Assembly (NCBI GenBank): GCA_003268905.1
Contig: QLTU01000028.1
Location: 1-38,116 of the forward strand
Length of the DNA stretch: 38,116 bases
Direction: 5' to 3'
Source: Acidovorax defluvii
GTDB taxonomy: Bacteria; Pseudomonadota; Gammaproteobacteria; Burkholderiales; Burkholderiaceae_C
Each line of letters starts with the position of its first letter. The stretch's first letter is position 1. Of this stretch, positions 29,623 to 38,016 are shown piece by piece. Position numbers and translations under genes: made by a program. Under the pieces are notes generated by a model. The model saw only the letters and a program-made list of their open reading frames with translations. It was not told the DNA's origin and did no database searches.

Positions 29623-29636
29623 TTGATAAATGTCAT
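29623..29636. promoter_or_regulatory. FNR/DNR-like half-conserved box
   Basis: TTGAT-AAAT-GTCAT matches 8 of 10 defined positions of TTGAT-N4-ATCAA. It overlaps the first codons of the split Crp/Fnr gene, so it may be chance or an autoregulatory site for the divergent pair. Confidence 0.3.
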
Positions 29637-29672
29637 TGGTGTGAATTTTCAATTCGCGGATAATATTGCAAA

Positions 29673-29687
29673 TGCGAATGAATACCA
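29673..29687. promoter_or_regulatory. Possible Fur box before the TonB-dependent receptor
   Basis: TGCGAATGAATACCA, read on the opposite strand, matches 10 of 14 positions of the 7-1-7 Fur consensus TGATAAT-N-ATTATCA. It lies 12 bp before the chosen receptor start. This would make iron the controlling signal, but the match is moderate. Confidence 0.4.
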
Positions 29688-29698
29688 ATAACGTTTAC

Positions 29699-31837
29699 AT
29701 GTCCACGCCTCCTATGACTCCCCTTTCGTGTTTCTCCTTGCGCACCACTGCGGGCGTGCTGCTGGTGGCGGCCCTGGTTACCCAGGCGCAGGCGCAGGAG
29801 GCGGTCAGCCTGCCATCCGTGACAGTGCAGTCCAGCCCTTCTGGCGCCGACATGCCCGCGCGCAACGGCGTGGAAAAAGAGCGCAAGCGCCTGCAACAGG
29901 TGCCGGGCGGCACCAATCTGGCCGAGCCGCAGAAGGAGGCGCGCATGGCCACCCTGCGAGATGCACTCGATTACCAGCCCGGCATCGTGCTGCAGGACTT
30001 TTTTGGTGGAACCGACCAGCCGCGCCTGGGTATCCGTGGCTCGGGCATTCAGAGCAACCCGGTGAACCGGGGCGTGCTGCTCTTGCAAGACGGCTTGCCG
30101 CTCAACGAGGCCGACGGCTCTTTCATCATTGGCCTGATCGAGCCGCGCAACGCGGCTTACGTCAGCGCCCGGCGTGGCGCCAATGCCATCACCCCCGGTG
30201 CCACCACGCTGGGCGGAGAGGTGGATTTCGTTTCGCTCACCGGTGCCGATGAGCGTGGCCGCGTGCGTGCCGAGACCGGCAGTTTTGGCCGCCAGGGCCT
30301 GCAGGGCGCTGTGGGCGTGGTGGGCGAGCAGCTCGATGGCCGTGTTTCCGTCAGCAGCGACCGGTATGACGGCTATCGGCATCACTCCGCGTCGCAGCGC
30401 GACGCTTTTCAGGCCAATGTGGGTTTCCAGGGCGATGGCGGATTTGAAAACCGCACCTACCTGAACTGGACCGACCTGGCTTTCCAGATCCCCAGCGTGG
30501 TGCCCAAAGACCGCATCGGCTCCGACCCGCGCGGCGTCCTGGGCGACGGCAAAACGCCGCAAGACCAGTTGCTCAACGTCTACAAGCGCGACCCGCGCCG
30601 CGCTGCCACGCAGCTGCGTCTGGCCAACCGCTCCACCTGGGGCAGCGAGGCGCTGCGCCATGAAGTGGGTGTGTATTGGCAGGACACCGACGATCTGTTC
30701 AACAACCAGACCAACCACACCGTGACGCACAGCCGCACCACCGGCGCGCAGTGGCAAGTCAGCGGCCGGCCCGACGGCACTGCTGGCGCCGTGGGCTGGC
30801 GCACCGCGCTGTCGTGGGCGCAGAGCCAGATGGAGCGCGACCTGTACGCCACCAACCCGGCCAACGGCCAGCAGATGCAGCGCTTTGGCTCCTACGACCT
30901 GGACGCCAGCAACCTGCAGGCCCTTGCGTCGGCCGACTGGCGCGTAGCCCCGGGCTGGACGGTGCTGGGCAGCCTGCAGTGGAGCCAGGTCACCCGCGAT
31001 GCCGCCAGCCGCACCAGCGCGGCCCAGCTCGACCAGGACTGGAACTTCGCCACACCCAAGATCGGCGTGAACTGGAAGCTTTCGCCCGCCACGCGCCTGT
31101 GGGCCAACCTCAGCCGCAGCCACGAGGCGCCCACCTACTGGGAAATCCTTGGCGCCACCGTGGCGCCCAATAACCCGGCCGCTGCCAGCGCCGAGCTGGT
31201 GCGCCTGACAATGCAACGCGCCACCACGCTCGAACTGGGCGGCCAGGGCCGCCTGGGCGAGGGCGCGCAGGCCCTGCAATGGGACGCGGCGGTGTACCGC
31301 AGCGTGGTGGCCGACGAACTCATCTCCACCACCGACGCCAATGGCATCAAGGTGGGCACCTACAACTACCGGGGAGGAACGCTGCACCAGGGCGTGGAGT
31401 TGGGCCTCTCGGGCAGCCAGCGCATGGGCGTGGGGGCGCTGGACTATCGTGGAAGCTGGACCTACAGCGACTTCCACTTTCGCGCGGGTGAGTACGCGGG
31501 CAAGCAGATCGCCGGCGTGCCGCGCCACCTGATCAATGCCGAACTCATGGTTCGTTTGGGTGCCTGGCGATTTGGCCCCAACCTGCGCTGGGTGCCGGTG
31601 AGCACGCCCACAGACCATGCCAACACAGCGGGCACCCAGCAGGAGTCGTATGCGCTGCTGGGCCTGAAGGTCGAATGGCGCGACGGCCCCTGGGCCGTGT
31701 ACCTGCAGGCCGACAACGTGACCGACCGCCGTTATGCCAGCAGCTACGCCATCCGCAACCAGGCCACGGCGGCCCAGCCAGGCTACCTGCCGGGTCTGGG
31801 GCGCAGCCTGACAGCGGGGCTGACCTACAAATTCTGA
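29699..31837 (+). CDS. TonB-dependent outer-membrane receptor
   Basis: From ATG 29,699 the protein is 712 residues with a signal peptide (TAGVLLVAALVTQAQAQ). The plug domain follows (LRDALDYQPGIVLQDFFGGTDQPRLGIRG; GVLLLQDGLPLNEADGSF; ARRGANAITPGATTLGGEVDFVS), then a long barrel of alternating strands ending in the typical terminal phenylalanine (AGLTYKF). Starts at 29,666 (TTG), 29,672, 29,678 or 29,714 are also in frame; none has a strong ribosome-binding site. It should import a chelated metal or similar ligand to the periplasm for the ABC system encoded downstream. Ligand unknown. Confidence 0.92.
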   Translation: MSTPPMTPLSCFSLRTTAGVLLVAALVTQAQAQEAVSLPSVTVQSSPSGADMPARNGVEKERKRLQQVPGGTNLAEPQKEARMATLRDALDYQPGIVLQDFFGGTDQPRLGIRGSGIQSNPVNRGVLLLQDGLPLNEADGSFIIGLIEPRNAAYVSARRGANAITPGATTLGGEVDFVSLTGADERGRVRAETGSFGRQGLQGAVGVVGEQLDGRVSVSSDRYDGYRHHSASQRDAFQANVGFQGDGGFENRTYLNWTDLAFQIPSVVPKDRIGSDPRGVLGDGKTPQDQLLNVYKRDPRRAATQLRLANRSTWGSEALRHEVGVYWQDTDDLFNNQTNHTVTHSRTTGAQWQVSGRPDGTAGAVGWRTALSWAQSQMERDLYATNPANGQQMQRFGSYDLDASNLQALASADWRVAPGWTVLGSLQWSQVTRDAASRTSAAQLDQDWNFATPKIGVNWKLSPATRLWANLSRSHEAPTYWEILGATVAPNNPAAASAELVRLTMQRATTLELGGQGRLGEGAQALQWDAAVYRSVVADELISTTDANGIKVGTYNYRGGTLHQGVELGLSGSQRMGVGALDYRGSWTYSDFHFRAGEYAGKQIAGVPRHLINAELMVRLGAWRFGPNLRWVPVSTPTDHANTAGTQQESYALLGLKVEWRDGPWAVYLQADNVTDRRYASSYAIRNQATAAQPGYLPGLGRSLTAGLTYKF

Positions 31838-32071
31838 CCCTCCCTGTGCCGCTTCGCTCCTTCCCCTCTGTCTGCTTCGCTTTGTTGCGCGAAGGGGGAA
31901 CGCCGCCAGCGCGGCGGGGCGGCCCTTGCGCGGCGGCCACTGGCCTGGGCAGCGCTGGTTGCATGGTGCGCGCGTAATGCACGCGCCATGAAGAACAGAG
32001 GAAACCCTTTTTTGAGCCCTTGCGGCCCGTGCCGCAGTAGCAATGGCCCGCTGCGGCCGTGGAGTACGACC
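31838..32071. repeat. GC-rich intergenic hairpin repeats
   Basis: The 234-bp gap holds several inverted repeats: CGCCGC-CAGC-GCGGCG (31,901-31,916), TGCGGC-CCGT-GCCGCA further on, and an imperfect palindrome around the GCGCGC at 31,966-31,990. Similar GC-rich intergenic repeats are dispersed in Comamonadaceae genomes. A terminator or attenuator between the receptor and ABC genes is possible. Confidence 0.4.
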
Positions 32072-33124
32072 ATGCACGATGATTTCCTGAACCCACAGAC
32101 CACGCTCTCGCGCCGCCATGCGCTGGCACTGCTGGCCGCACCCCTGGCCGCCGCACCCGCGCTGGGCGTGGCCGCAGCTCTGCCGCAGATCACGCTGGCC
32201 GGGCCGCCCGCCATCGTTTCGGCGCCGCTGATCCACATGGCCGAAACGGGAGCCCTCAAGGACGCAGCGCAGCGCACGGTTTTCACCGCCTGGCGCGACC
32301 CCGACCAGCTGCGCATGATGGCCATGGGCGGCAAAGCCGATGTGCTGGCCATGCCCAGCAACGTGGCGGCCAACCTGTTCAACCGTGGGGCAGGGGTCAC
32401 GCTGCTCAACATATCCACCTGGGGCGCGCTGTGGATCGTCACGCGCGACGCTCAGCGCAAGACGCTGGCAGATTTCAAGGGCGAAGAGATTGCTGTGCCC
32501 TTTCGGGGTGACATGCCCGACATCGTGCTGCAATTGCTGCTCACCAAACAGGGGCTGGACCCGCTGCGCGACTTCCGCATCCGCTATGTGCCCACGCCCA
32601 TGGAGGCCATGCAGCTGCTCATCACGCGCCGCGTCTCGCACGCGCTGCTGTCCGAGCCCGCCGTCTCGCTGGCCCTGCGCAAGACGCGCTCTTTCCCCGT
32701 GGGGTTGATTGCGCCGGATCTGCACCGGGGGGCCGACCTGCAGCAGGAATGGGGCCGCCTGCTGCGGCGCGCGCCGCGCGTGCCACAAGCGGGTATTGCC
32801 GCTGTGGGTGTGGTGCGCTCACAGCCGCAGGTGCTGGATGCCGTGGCGCAGGCCTATGCGCGCTCGCTTGCCTGGTGCCGCGACAACGCCCTGGAATGCG
32901 GCCGCATGATGGCGCGCCACATCGACCTGCTCACCCCCGAGGCCGTGGCCGACGCCATTGCCGTGAGCCTGATGGACGCCGTGCCTGCCGCTGCCGCACG
33001 CGCCGAACTGGAGTTTTTCTTCGGACAGCTCATGACCCGAACCCCCCAGCTATTGGGGGGCAGGCTGCCAAGTGAAGCGTTCTACCATGCCAGCGCGCAG
33101 CGACCACTGAGAGGAGGGCAGTGA
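32072..33124 (+). CDS. ABC transporter substrate-binding protein (NMT1/SsuA-like)
   Basis: A 350-residue protein from ATG 32,072 with a GGAG site upstream. It has a twin-arginine-like leader (SRRHALALLAAPLAAAPALG), then a type II periplasmic binding fold (ITLAGPPAIVSAPLIHMAE; GKADVLAMPSNVAANLFNRG; LADFKGEEIAVPFRGDMPDIVLQLLL; AMQLLITRRVSHALLSEPAVSLAL). The fold is that of NrtA/SsuA/ThiY-like proteins for small anions or amines. A start at 31,988 would add 28 non-conserved residues. Its stop overlaps the permease start (TGATG), so the genes are coupled. The solute is not evident. Confidence 0.88.
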   Translation: MHDDFLNPQTTLSRRHALALLAAPLAAAPALGVAAALPQITLAGPPAIVSAPLIHMAETGALKDAAQRTVFTAWRDPDQLRMMAMGGKADVLAMPSNVAANLFNRGAGVTLLNISTWGALWIVTRDAQRKTLADFKGEEIAVPFRGDMPDIVLQLLLTKQGLDPLRDFRIRYVPTPMEAMQLLITRRVSHALLSEPAVSLALRKTRSFPVGLIAPDLHRGADLQQEWGRLLRRAPRVPQAGIAAVGVVRSQPQVLDAVAQAYARSLAWCRDNALECGRMMARHIDLLTPEAVADAIAVSLMDAVPAAAARAELEFFFGQLMTRTPQLLGGRLPSEAFYHASAQRPLRGGQ

Positions 33125-33918
33125 TGTTGCGTTTGCTGTGGCGTGTGTTTGCGGGTCTTCCCGCGTATGTATGGAGTGGCTGGGGGGCTGCCGCCAGCCT
33201 GCTGCTGTTGCTAACAGCCTGGGAGGCCGTGGCCGCGTTGTACGACCCGCTCATCCTGCCCGACCCGCTCACGGCTTTTGCCGCGCTGTGGGCGCAGGTG
33301 GAGCAGGGCGCTGCCTGGCCCGCGCTGTGGGCTACGGCACGCCGCGCGCTCATGGGCCTGGCCCTGGCGCTGGGTGTGGGCAGCGTGCTGGGGCTGCTGG
33401 CGGGGCTGTCTGTCACCGCCTCGGTGCTGGCGCGCCCGCTGGTCACCGTGCTGCTGGGCACGCCGCCCATTGCCTGGCTGGTGCTGGCCATGCTGTGGTT
33501 TGGCATGAGCGACGGCACGCCGGTGTTCACCGTGTTCATTGCCTGCTTTCCGGTGGTGTTTGCCAGCGCGCTGCAGGGCACGCGCACGCTCGATTTGCAA
33601 CTGCGCGACATGGCGCGCGCCTACCGCCTGCCGCTGGGCATGGCGCTGCGCGAGGTGTACGGGCCGCATGTGCTGTCGTACCTGTTCCCGGCCTGGGTCA
33701 CCGCGCTGGGCAGTGCCTGGAAGGTCGCGGTGATGGCCGAACTGCTCGCCAGCACCGACGGCGTGGGCGCCGCGCTGGCGGCCAGCCGCTCGCAACTGGA
33801 CACCGCCACCACGCTGGGCTGGATCAGCGCCGTGGTGGGCTGCTTGCTGGTCGTCGAATATGGATTTTTGGAACCACTCAAGCGCGAAGTCGAACGCTGG
33901 CGGGAGGCGCCGCGATGA
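33124..33918 (+). CDS. ABC transporter permease (NrtB/SsuC type)
   Basis: The 264-residue protein has about six hydrophobic helices and the BPD_transp_1 cytoplasmic loop (LQLRDMARAYRLPLGMALREVYGPHVLSYLFPAWVTALG cut by short spans), equivalent to the EAA motif that docks on the ATPase. It overlaps the binding-protein stop by one base and the ATPase start by four (ATGA), so the three are one translational unit. It would sit in the inner membrane as a homodimer. Confidence 0.92.
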   Translation: MLRLLWRVFAGLPAYVWSGWGAAASLLLLLTAWEAVAALYDPLILPDPLTAFAALWAQVEQGAAWPALWATARRALMGLALALGVGSVLGLLAGLSVTASVLARPLVTVLLGTPPIAWLVLAMLWFGMSDGTPVFTVFIACFPVVFASALQGTRTLDLQLRDMARAYRLPLGMALREVYGPHVLSYLFPAWVTALGSAWKVAVMAELLASTDGVGAALAASRSQLDTATTLGWISAVVGCLLVVEYGFLEPLKREVERWREAPR

Positions 33919-34775
33919 GTTTGCTGCTTCAAAATGTGCGCCACAGCTACGCGCTGACCGAGGTGCTCGGCGGCGTGGGCCTGGCGCTTTCGCCCGGCGG
34001 CGTGCTGGCGCTGGTCGGCCCCTCGGGCTGTGGCAAGACCACGCTGCTGCACCTGTGCGCGGGCCTGCTCGATGTGCAGGAGGGCCGACTGGAGAACTCC
34101 TTTGCGACCCCCGCGCTGATGTTCCAGCAACCACGCCTGCTGCCCTGGCAAACCACCGCCGACAACATCGCCTTGGGCCTGCGCGCGCAAGGCATGGCGC
34201 GTGCCGCCGCACGTGAGCGTGCCCACGCCATGGGTGCCATGCTGGGGCTCGATGCCGAGGCCATGGTGGCCTATCCGCACCAGCTCTCGGGCGGCATGCA
34301 AAGCCGCGCCGCGCTGGCGCGCGCGCTGGTGCTCGAACCCGATCTGCTGCTGATGGACGAACCCTTCGCCGCGCTCGACATCGGCCTCAAGGCACAGCTG
34401 CACCGCCTGCTGCTGCGCCACCAGCGCGAGAAGGGCACGGCGGTGCTGATGATCACGCACGACCTCATGGAGGCCGTGCGCCTGGCCGACACCGTGCTCG
34501 TCATGGCCGCCGGGCCGGGCTGCATCGTGCACCAGCACAGCCCGCAAGCCCCGGCCCTGGCGCGCACCGACGCCATGGTCTACCACGACACCGCCGAGTT
34601 GCTGCGCGTACCCGCCGTGCGCGCTGCTTTCGGGCTCGATGTGCTGCAGGACGAGGGCGCCTGCGCCACGGCGCCCGGCTCGGCCGTCAACGTGTTGCCG
34701 CTACAGGGCCATCGCCTGCAGGCCTTGCAGCCCGCGCCAGCGCAAGGTGAAAAGAAAGGAATGCGATGCGGATGA
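33915..34775 (+). CDS. ABC transporter ATP-binding protein (NrtD/SsuB type)
   Basis: A 286-residue ATPase with Walker A GPSGCGKT (residues about 35-42), Q-loop LMFQQPRLLPW, signature LSGGMQSR, Walker B LLLMDEP and H-loop MITHDL. The QPRLLPW segment is typical of nitrate/sulfonate/taurine-type importers. The last 70 or so residues are a variable tail. The gene starts inside the permease stop (ATGA) and its end overlaps the NnrS start by 10 bp, linking NnrS to the transporter operon. Confidence 0.93.
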   Translation: MSLLLQNVRHSYALTEVLGGVGLALSPGGVLALVGPSGCGKTTLLHLCAGLLDVQEGRLENSFATPALMFQQPRLLPWQTTADNIALGLRAQGMARAAARERAHAMGAMLGLDAEAMVAYPHQLSGGMQSRAALARALVLEPDLLLMDEPFAALDIGLKAQLHRLLLRHQREKGTAVLMITHDLMEAVRLADTVLVMAAGPGCIVHQHSPQAPALARTDAMVYHDTAELLRVPAVRAAFGLDVLQDEGACATAPGSAVNVLPLQGHRLQALQPAPAQGEKKGMRCG

Positions 34776-36004
34776 CAAATACGGCGCCTTTAATCCAGGC
34801 GCCGAACTGGTGGGCGCTGGAGCACCCGCTGTGGATGTGCGCGATGCGCCCCTTTTTTGTGTTGACCATGGGCTCGGCCGTGCTGTTGGTGGCCTTGTGG
34901 AGCGCTGTGTTGGCCCTGGGTCTGCCGCCGCCCCGGGTGGCGGGCGGCGCGCTGGTGTGGCACGCACACGAACTGCTGCTGGGTTTTGGCCTGGCTGCGG
35001 TGGCAGGCTTTGTGCTCACTGCTGTGCCCGAATTCACTGCCACGGCAAGCGCCAGCCCTCGCACCGGGCGTCTTCTGGTGCTTCTTTGGCTACTGGGCCG
35101 TCTGGGGGTTTGGCTATCGGGTGCTGCGGGGTTGCCGGCTCTGGCCCTGGCCGCCCTGGCGCACCTGGGGTTGATTGGCGGCCTTCTGATACTGCTGTTG
35201 CCCGCGTTGCGCACCGTGGCCGGAAGGCGCCATCATGCCTTCGGCTGGGCATTGGCGGCGCTGTTCCTGCTGGCAGCAGGTTTTTACGTTGATGCGCTGC
35301 GCGGCCAGTACCCCATGCGCTGGCTTTTGGCCGTGCTGGGACTGGTGATGGTTCTGATCATCGTGGCCATGAGCCGAATTTCCATGCGTATCGTTAACCG
35401 GTCCATCGATGAGGCGGGCGAGGGCGGTGCTCCCTATCTGGCGCGTCCTCCCAAACGCAACCTGGCCATTCTGTGCATCGTGCTTTTCACGCTGTCCGAG
35501 TTTTGGCACCCGGGCGGTCGCGTCAGCGGCTGGTTGGCCTGCGCCGCCGCTGCCGCGCTGTGCAACCTGATGGGCGACTGGCATGTAGGCCGCCCGCTGC
35601 TGCGGCGCTGGCCTTTCATGCTTTACGCCGTGTACGTCTGCATGGCGCTGGGTTACGCGCTCATCGGCACAGCCTTGCTCGCGGGCGGGCCAGGCGCTAG
35701 CGCGGGTCGCCACCTGCTCACCATGGGGGCACTGGGTCTTTCGATCTATGTGGTCATCAGCATTGCAGGGCGTGCGCACTGCGGCCACCCCTCGGACGAG
35801 CGCCCCTGGGTGGTGCAAGGTGCCCTGTTGATCGGTGCTGGGGCCATGCTGCGTGCGGGAACTGCCTTTGCCCCCGAAGTCGCCACGGCACTGCTGGGAA
35901 TGGCCGGTATGTGCTGGGTGGGCGGCTTTGGCCTGATGGCATTGCGCATGCTGCCGGTGCTGTGGGGCCCCCGGCCCGATGGAGGGCGCAGCTGCGAGGG
36001 GTGA
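34766..36004 (+). CDS. nnrS: NnrS-family heme/copper membrane protein
   Basis: The 412-residue protein has about 12 transmembrane helices and the NnrS motifs: a conserved start (HPLWMCAMRPFFVLTMG), WHAHELLLGFGLAAVAGFVLTAVPEFT with paired histidines, EFWHPGG, and RAHCGHPSDERPWV near helix 10. NnrS proteins are tied to denitrification and protection from nitric oxide, and are usually under NNR/DNR-type Crp/Fnr control, which fits the regulator gene that the transposon has split. It is the last gene of the TonB/ABC operon. Confidence 0.93.
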   Translation: MRMTNTAPLIQAPNWWALEHPLWMCAMRPFFVLTMGSAVLLVALWSAVLALGLPPPRVAGGALVWHAHELLLGFGLAAVAGFVLTAVPEFTATASASPRTGRLLVLLWLLGRLGVWLSGAAGLPALALAALAHLGLIGGLLILLLPALRTVAGRRHHAFGWALAALFLLAAGFYVDALRGQYPMRWLLAVLGLVMVLIIVAMSRISMRIVNRSIDEAGEGGAPYLARPPKRNLAILCIVLFTLSEFWHPGGRVSGWLACAAAAALCNLMGDWHVGRPLLRRWPFMLYAVYVCMALGYALIGTALLAGGPGASAGRHLLTMGALGLSIYVVISIAGRAHCGHPSDERPWVVQGALLIGAGAMLRAGTAFAPEVATALLGMAGMCWVGGFGLMALRMLPVLWGPRPDGGRSCEG

Positions 36005-36271
36005 CATCCACACAGCTTGGGCGCCACACCCGTCTTCTGTATCGTTGCAATGAATTCACTCGGACTGCAACATCGGTGGCGAAATCGTCGCATAGGCCTG
36101 ACCAAGGATACGCTGGTAGGTCAGCGCCCAAAACTACCCACAGCAACTGCGAGGTTCGTCGGGCTAATTTTGCCGCTCGCTATTTTGTGTTGGATCGCCT
36201 CCGGACATGCTTCGATGGAAGCGAGGTCATATCCAGGTTGTCGCCCAGATCCGCGTGATTGGCGCAATGTA

Positions 36272-36299
36272 AGTTAACATAATATACATCGTATCTACT
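36272..36299 (+). other. dif-like Xer recombination site, left attachment site of an integrated element
   Basis: TTAACATAATATACAT (36,274-36,289) is identical to the reverse complement of the E. coli dif XerD arm plus central region. The 11-bp XerD arm AGTTAACATAA differs from E. coli at one base, and the central TATACA is identical. The other arm (TCGTATCTACT) is diverged from the host XerC arm, as expected at a junction with a Xer-integrated phage. A XafT-type gene starts within a few bases. The matching right-hand site is outside the window. Confidence 0.8.
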
Positions 36300-36302
36300 A
36301 GC

Positions 36303-36875
36303 TTGGGTCTGCATTGCCGTCGCAATGACCTGTGCACTCGTCTGGAGCTGGCTCAGAAGTTCAGGGCCATGTATCGCAGCCTGGGCATGGATTTGCCCCA
36401 GTGCGCGAAGTTTCTTCATGTGACCGAGCGGACTTTACATAACTGGGAGTCCGGCAAGCATGACATTCCGTACGCCACGTTTAAGCTGTTGCGGCTCATG
36501 AACGGCTTGGAGCTGCCGGGGCAAACTTGGGCTGGCTGGGAGTTTCGGGGTGGTAAGCTGTGGTCACCTGAGGGGCGTTCGTTCGAAGGAACCGACGGCT
36601 CCTGGTGGTCACTTCTGGTCCGTCAAGCGCATGGCTTTCGGGAGTTGATGGCGCGGGGCGCTGAGGGCCGCGTGGCGTCGGGCAAGGCAGCGCCGCACGC
36701 CGCCACGCGGCCGGCAGCGCCCGGCTCCGATGCGCCAGCATCGGAAAGGCGCGAAGCACCCGCGCAGGTTGTTTTGCAGCGGTCGATGGCTCCCATGGGG
36801 TCTTTCGGTTTCTGTGCCCCCCCGAGTAACACGGGGGTAAACAACGGTGTTTCGTATAGTGGGATAGGGAGGTAA
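36303..36875 (+). CDS. VC1465/XafT-type Xer recombination activation factor
   Basis: The 190-residue protein has an N-terminal helix-turn-helix (LAQKFRAMYRSLGMDLPQCAKFLHV, then TERTLHNWESGKHDIPYATF) followed by the family block LPGQTWAGWEFRGGKLWSPEGRSFEG and WWSLLVRQAHGFRELM (VC1465/DUF3653 family). The remainder is a low-complexity Ala/Pro tail. Members encoded by TLC-type phages activate XerD so that the phage can integrate at or leave dif. The TTG at 36,303 keeps the first helix of the HTH; the ATG at 36,369 would remove it, so I keep the longer form, with doubt. Its place directly beside a dif site strongly supports the role. Confidence 0.8.
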   Translation: MGLHCRRNDLCTRLELAQKFRAMYRSLGMDLPQCAKFLHVTERTLHNWESGKHDIPYATFKLLRLMNGLELPGQTWAGWEFRGGKLWSPEGRSFEGTDGSWWSLLVRQAHGFRELMARGAEGRVASGKAAPHAATRPAAPGSDAPASERREAPAQVVLQRSMAPMGSFGFCAPPSNTGVNNGVSYSGIGR

Positions 36876-36880
36876 GCGCC

Positions 36881-37189
36881 ATGGATCTCTATTCGGCGCC
36901 CCGCCCCCCTCGCAAGAAGCCCCAGCCTCGCGCAGTGCTGAGCGGCAAGTTCCAGTCCATTGAGCCCATTGATGACGCCAAGCTCTTCGAGTTTGTGCGT
37001 GATGGCCGTCGTTCGTTGTTGGGTGCTGTGGCCTTGTTGCAGGGGGTCAAGATCGGCGGCGATGAGGTCGAAGCGCTTCGCGCTCGTGACTTCGTTGTGT
37101 CGTACCTGCAGGAGGTTGCGGCGACCTTGGCTCCTTATTTGGTGGTTGGTGAGGCAACGCCGCGCAACATGGGCTTTTGCGATGACTGA
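36881..37189 (+). CDS. Small phage-like protein of unknown function
   Basis: A 102-residue protein not recognised. It has a basic, proline-rich N-terminus (APRPPRKKPQPRA) and a helical body (DDAKLFEFVRDGRRSLLGAVALLQG; ARDFVVSYLQEVAATLAPYLVVG). It starts 5 bp after the XafT-type gene and ends with an 8-bp overlap of the next gene, in the compact manner of filamentous phages. Size and position would fit a ssDNA-binding or small regulatory protein, but no motif proves it. Confidence 0.6.
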   Translation: MDLYSAPRPPRKKPQPRAVLSGKFQSIEPIDDAKLFEFVRDGRRSLLGAVALLQGVKIGGDEVEALRARDFVVSYLQEVAATLAPYLVVGEATPRNMGFCDD

Positions 37190-37343
37190 GCCCGTGGCGC
37201 TTATTGCCTTGGCTGCGGCCGCCATGGCGCTGCGCATTGTTTCTGGGGGTGCCCTACCCCTAGCCCCTGCTCCTGCGGAAATCGTTCCCGGGAGCGTTAT
37301 TAAGGCGGGGACCCCGGGTGTTGAAGCCACCCGGAACCCCTGA
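37182..37343 (+). CDS. Small membrane or secreted protein, possible phage coat component
   Basis: A 53-residue product overlapping the preceding gene by 8 bp. It has one hydrophobic segment right at the N-terminus (EPVALIALAAAAMALRIVSGGALPLA) and a short polar tail. A single membrane span in a 50-residue protein is typical of filamentous phage minor coat proteins, but the sequence is not recognised. Confidence 0.5.
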   Translation: MTEPVALIALAAAAMALRIVSGGALPLAPAPAEIVPGSVIKAGTPGVEATRNP

Positions 37344-37373
37344 CCAAAACCCAGCTGATAAGGAGCTGAAATC

Positions 37374-37706
37374 ATGGCTGTTCGAGAGTTTAAGCCCGCT
37401 ACGTGCGCGAATGACGTGTTTGATTGGATTACCCCTGAGGAGGTTGTCCGTCTTGCGCTGGGTGCCTTCTATGGGGAGTGCACCCGGTGGCGTGCTGCCC
37501 CTGATCCTGAGGCTGTTCTCCCTGATTGGTACTCACGGGAGGGGTTCCTTGAGGGGCTGGCTGATCGTCTGGCGCTTCGGCTTCGAGTTCATGCCCATGA
37601 CTTGGGCGTCCTTCCTGATTCGCGCTCTGCTGCGCTTGAGGCTCACCATCAAGCGTTCCCGGATTGGGTTACCCCCTTCGAGTTCAAGCCCGCCATCTCG
37701 GCCTGA
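37374..37706 (+). CDS. Hypothetical protein of the Xer-integrated element
   Basis: The 110-residue protein is not recognised. It is acidic and aromatic-rich (DVFDWITPEEVVRLALGAFYGECTRW; DWYSREGFLEGLADRLALRLRVHAHDLGV) without membrane segments. A GGAG ribosome-binding site precedes the ATG by about 8 nt. It is aligned with the other small genes of the element, 30 bp after the coat-like gene. Confidence 0.6.
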   Translation: MAVREFKPATCANDVFDWITPEEVVRLALGAFYGECTRWRAAPDPEAVLPDWYSREGFLEGLADRLALRLRVHAHDLGVLPDSRSAALEAHHQAFPDWVTPFEFKPAISA

Positions 37707-37716
37707 GGTGCGCGCC

Positions 37717-37881
37717 ATGAAAACCACATCAAAAGCTGCCATCTCTACGTCAATGGCTGGCATGTTCCGCCATCCGGTCGGCGCGTGGGTACATCCTGAG
37801 CGCTTTAAATCTGGTGCTGTCTGGTATCGCCCGTTGCGTGCAATGACTCGGCGCGGAGTCCTTGGCGCTGCTCTCGGTTGA
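37717..37881 (+). CDS. Small basic hypothetical protein
   Basis: A 54-residue basic product (MKTTSKAAISTSMAGMFRHP; AVWYRPLRAMTRRGVLGAALG) 10 bp after the preceding gene. It could be a short peptide of the element or chance coding; no family recognised. Confidence 0.4.
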   Translation: MKTTSKAAISTSMAGMFRHPVGAWVHPERFKSGAVWYRPLRAMTRRGVLGAALG

Positions 37882-37895
37882 GCCTGCAATGGGGT

Positions 37896-37912
37896 ATGGG
37901 GCATCGCCCCAT
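37896..37912. other. Perfect hairpin after the small phage-like genes
   Basis: ATGGGGC-ATC-GCCCCAT is a 7-bp perfect stem with a 3-nt loop, 14 bp after the last small gene. There is no T-run. In filamentous phages such hairpins serve as packaging signals, replication origins or terminators; which applies is unknown. Confidence 0.4.
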
Positions 37913-38016
37913 GTAGCGAAGCGCGACATTCGGCCTGTACGTCAACGATGTGAATCGCCGCGTGGCAGTGCTGTTACATCCACCTTGGCGCTCATTCGCG
38001 CCATGAAAAACACTCT

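Larger units (their letters stand above)
29346..29636 (-). pseudogene. Crp/Fnr-family regulator, N-terminal half (split by transposon)
   Basis: The host part codes for 97 residues: a leader, then the cyclic-nucleotide-binding-like fold (LLQGLPPSVLQKLVEQAELRHYRSGDIVFHEG; HHWLLVVQGSVELVRFSSNGQERIFHSYPSGQSVAEVAMFM). Reading runs about 14 codons into the transposon end before stopping. Only one cysteine (Cys7) is present, so the FNR-type Fe-S ligands are missing; with the FNR-like recognition helix in the other half this points to a DNR/NNR-type (NO or heme) regulator. It is divergent from the TonB receptor and its ABC/NnrS operon, the probable target. The rejoined protein would be 237 residues. 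Confidence 0.9.

Noticed and set aside
29633..32788. 1051-codon open frame on the minus strand opposite the TonB receptor and ABC binding protein
   Set aside because: A GC-rich antisense shadow: no domain is recognisable, and the plus-strand frames encode clear families.
36017..36277. 86-codon plus-strand frame between nnrS and the dif site
   Set aside because: No recognisable family or ribosome-binding site, and it runs into the dif site; probably chance.
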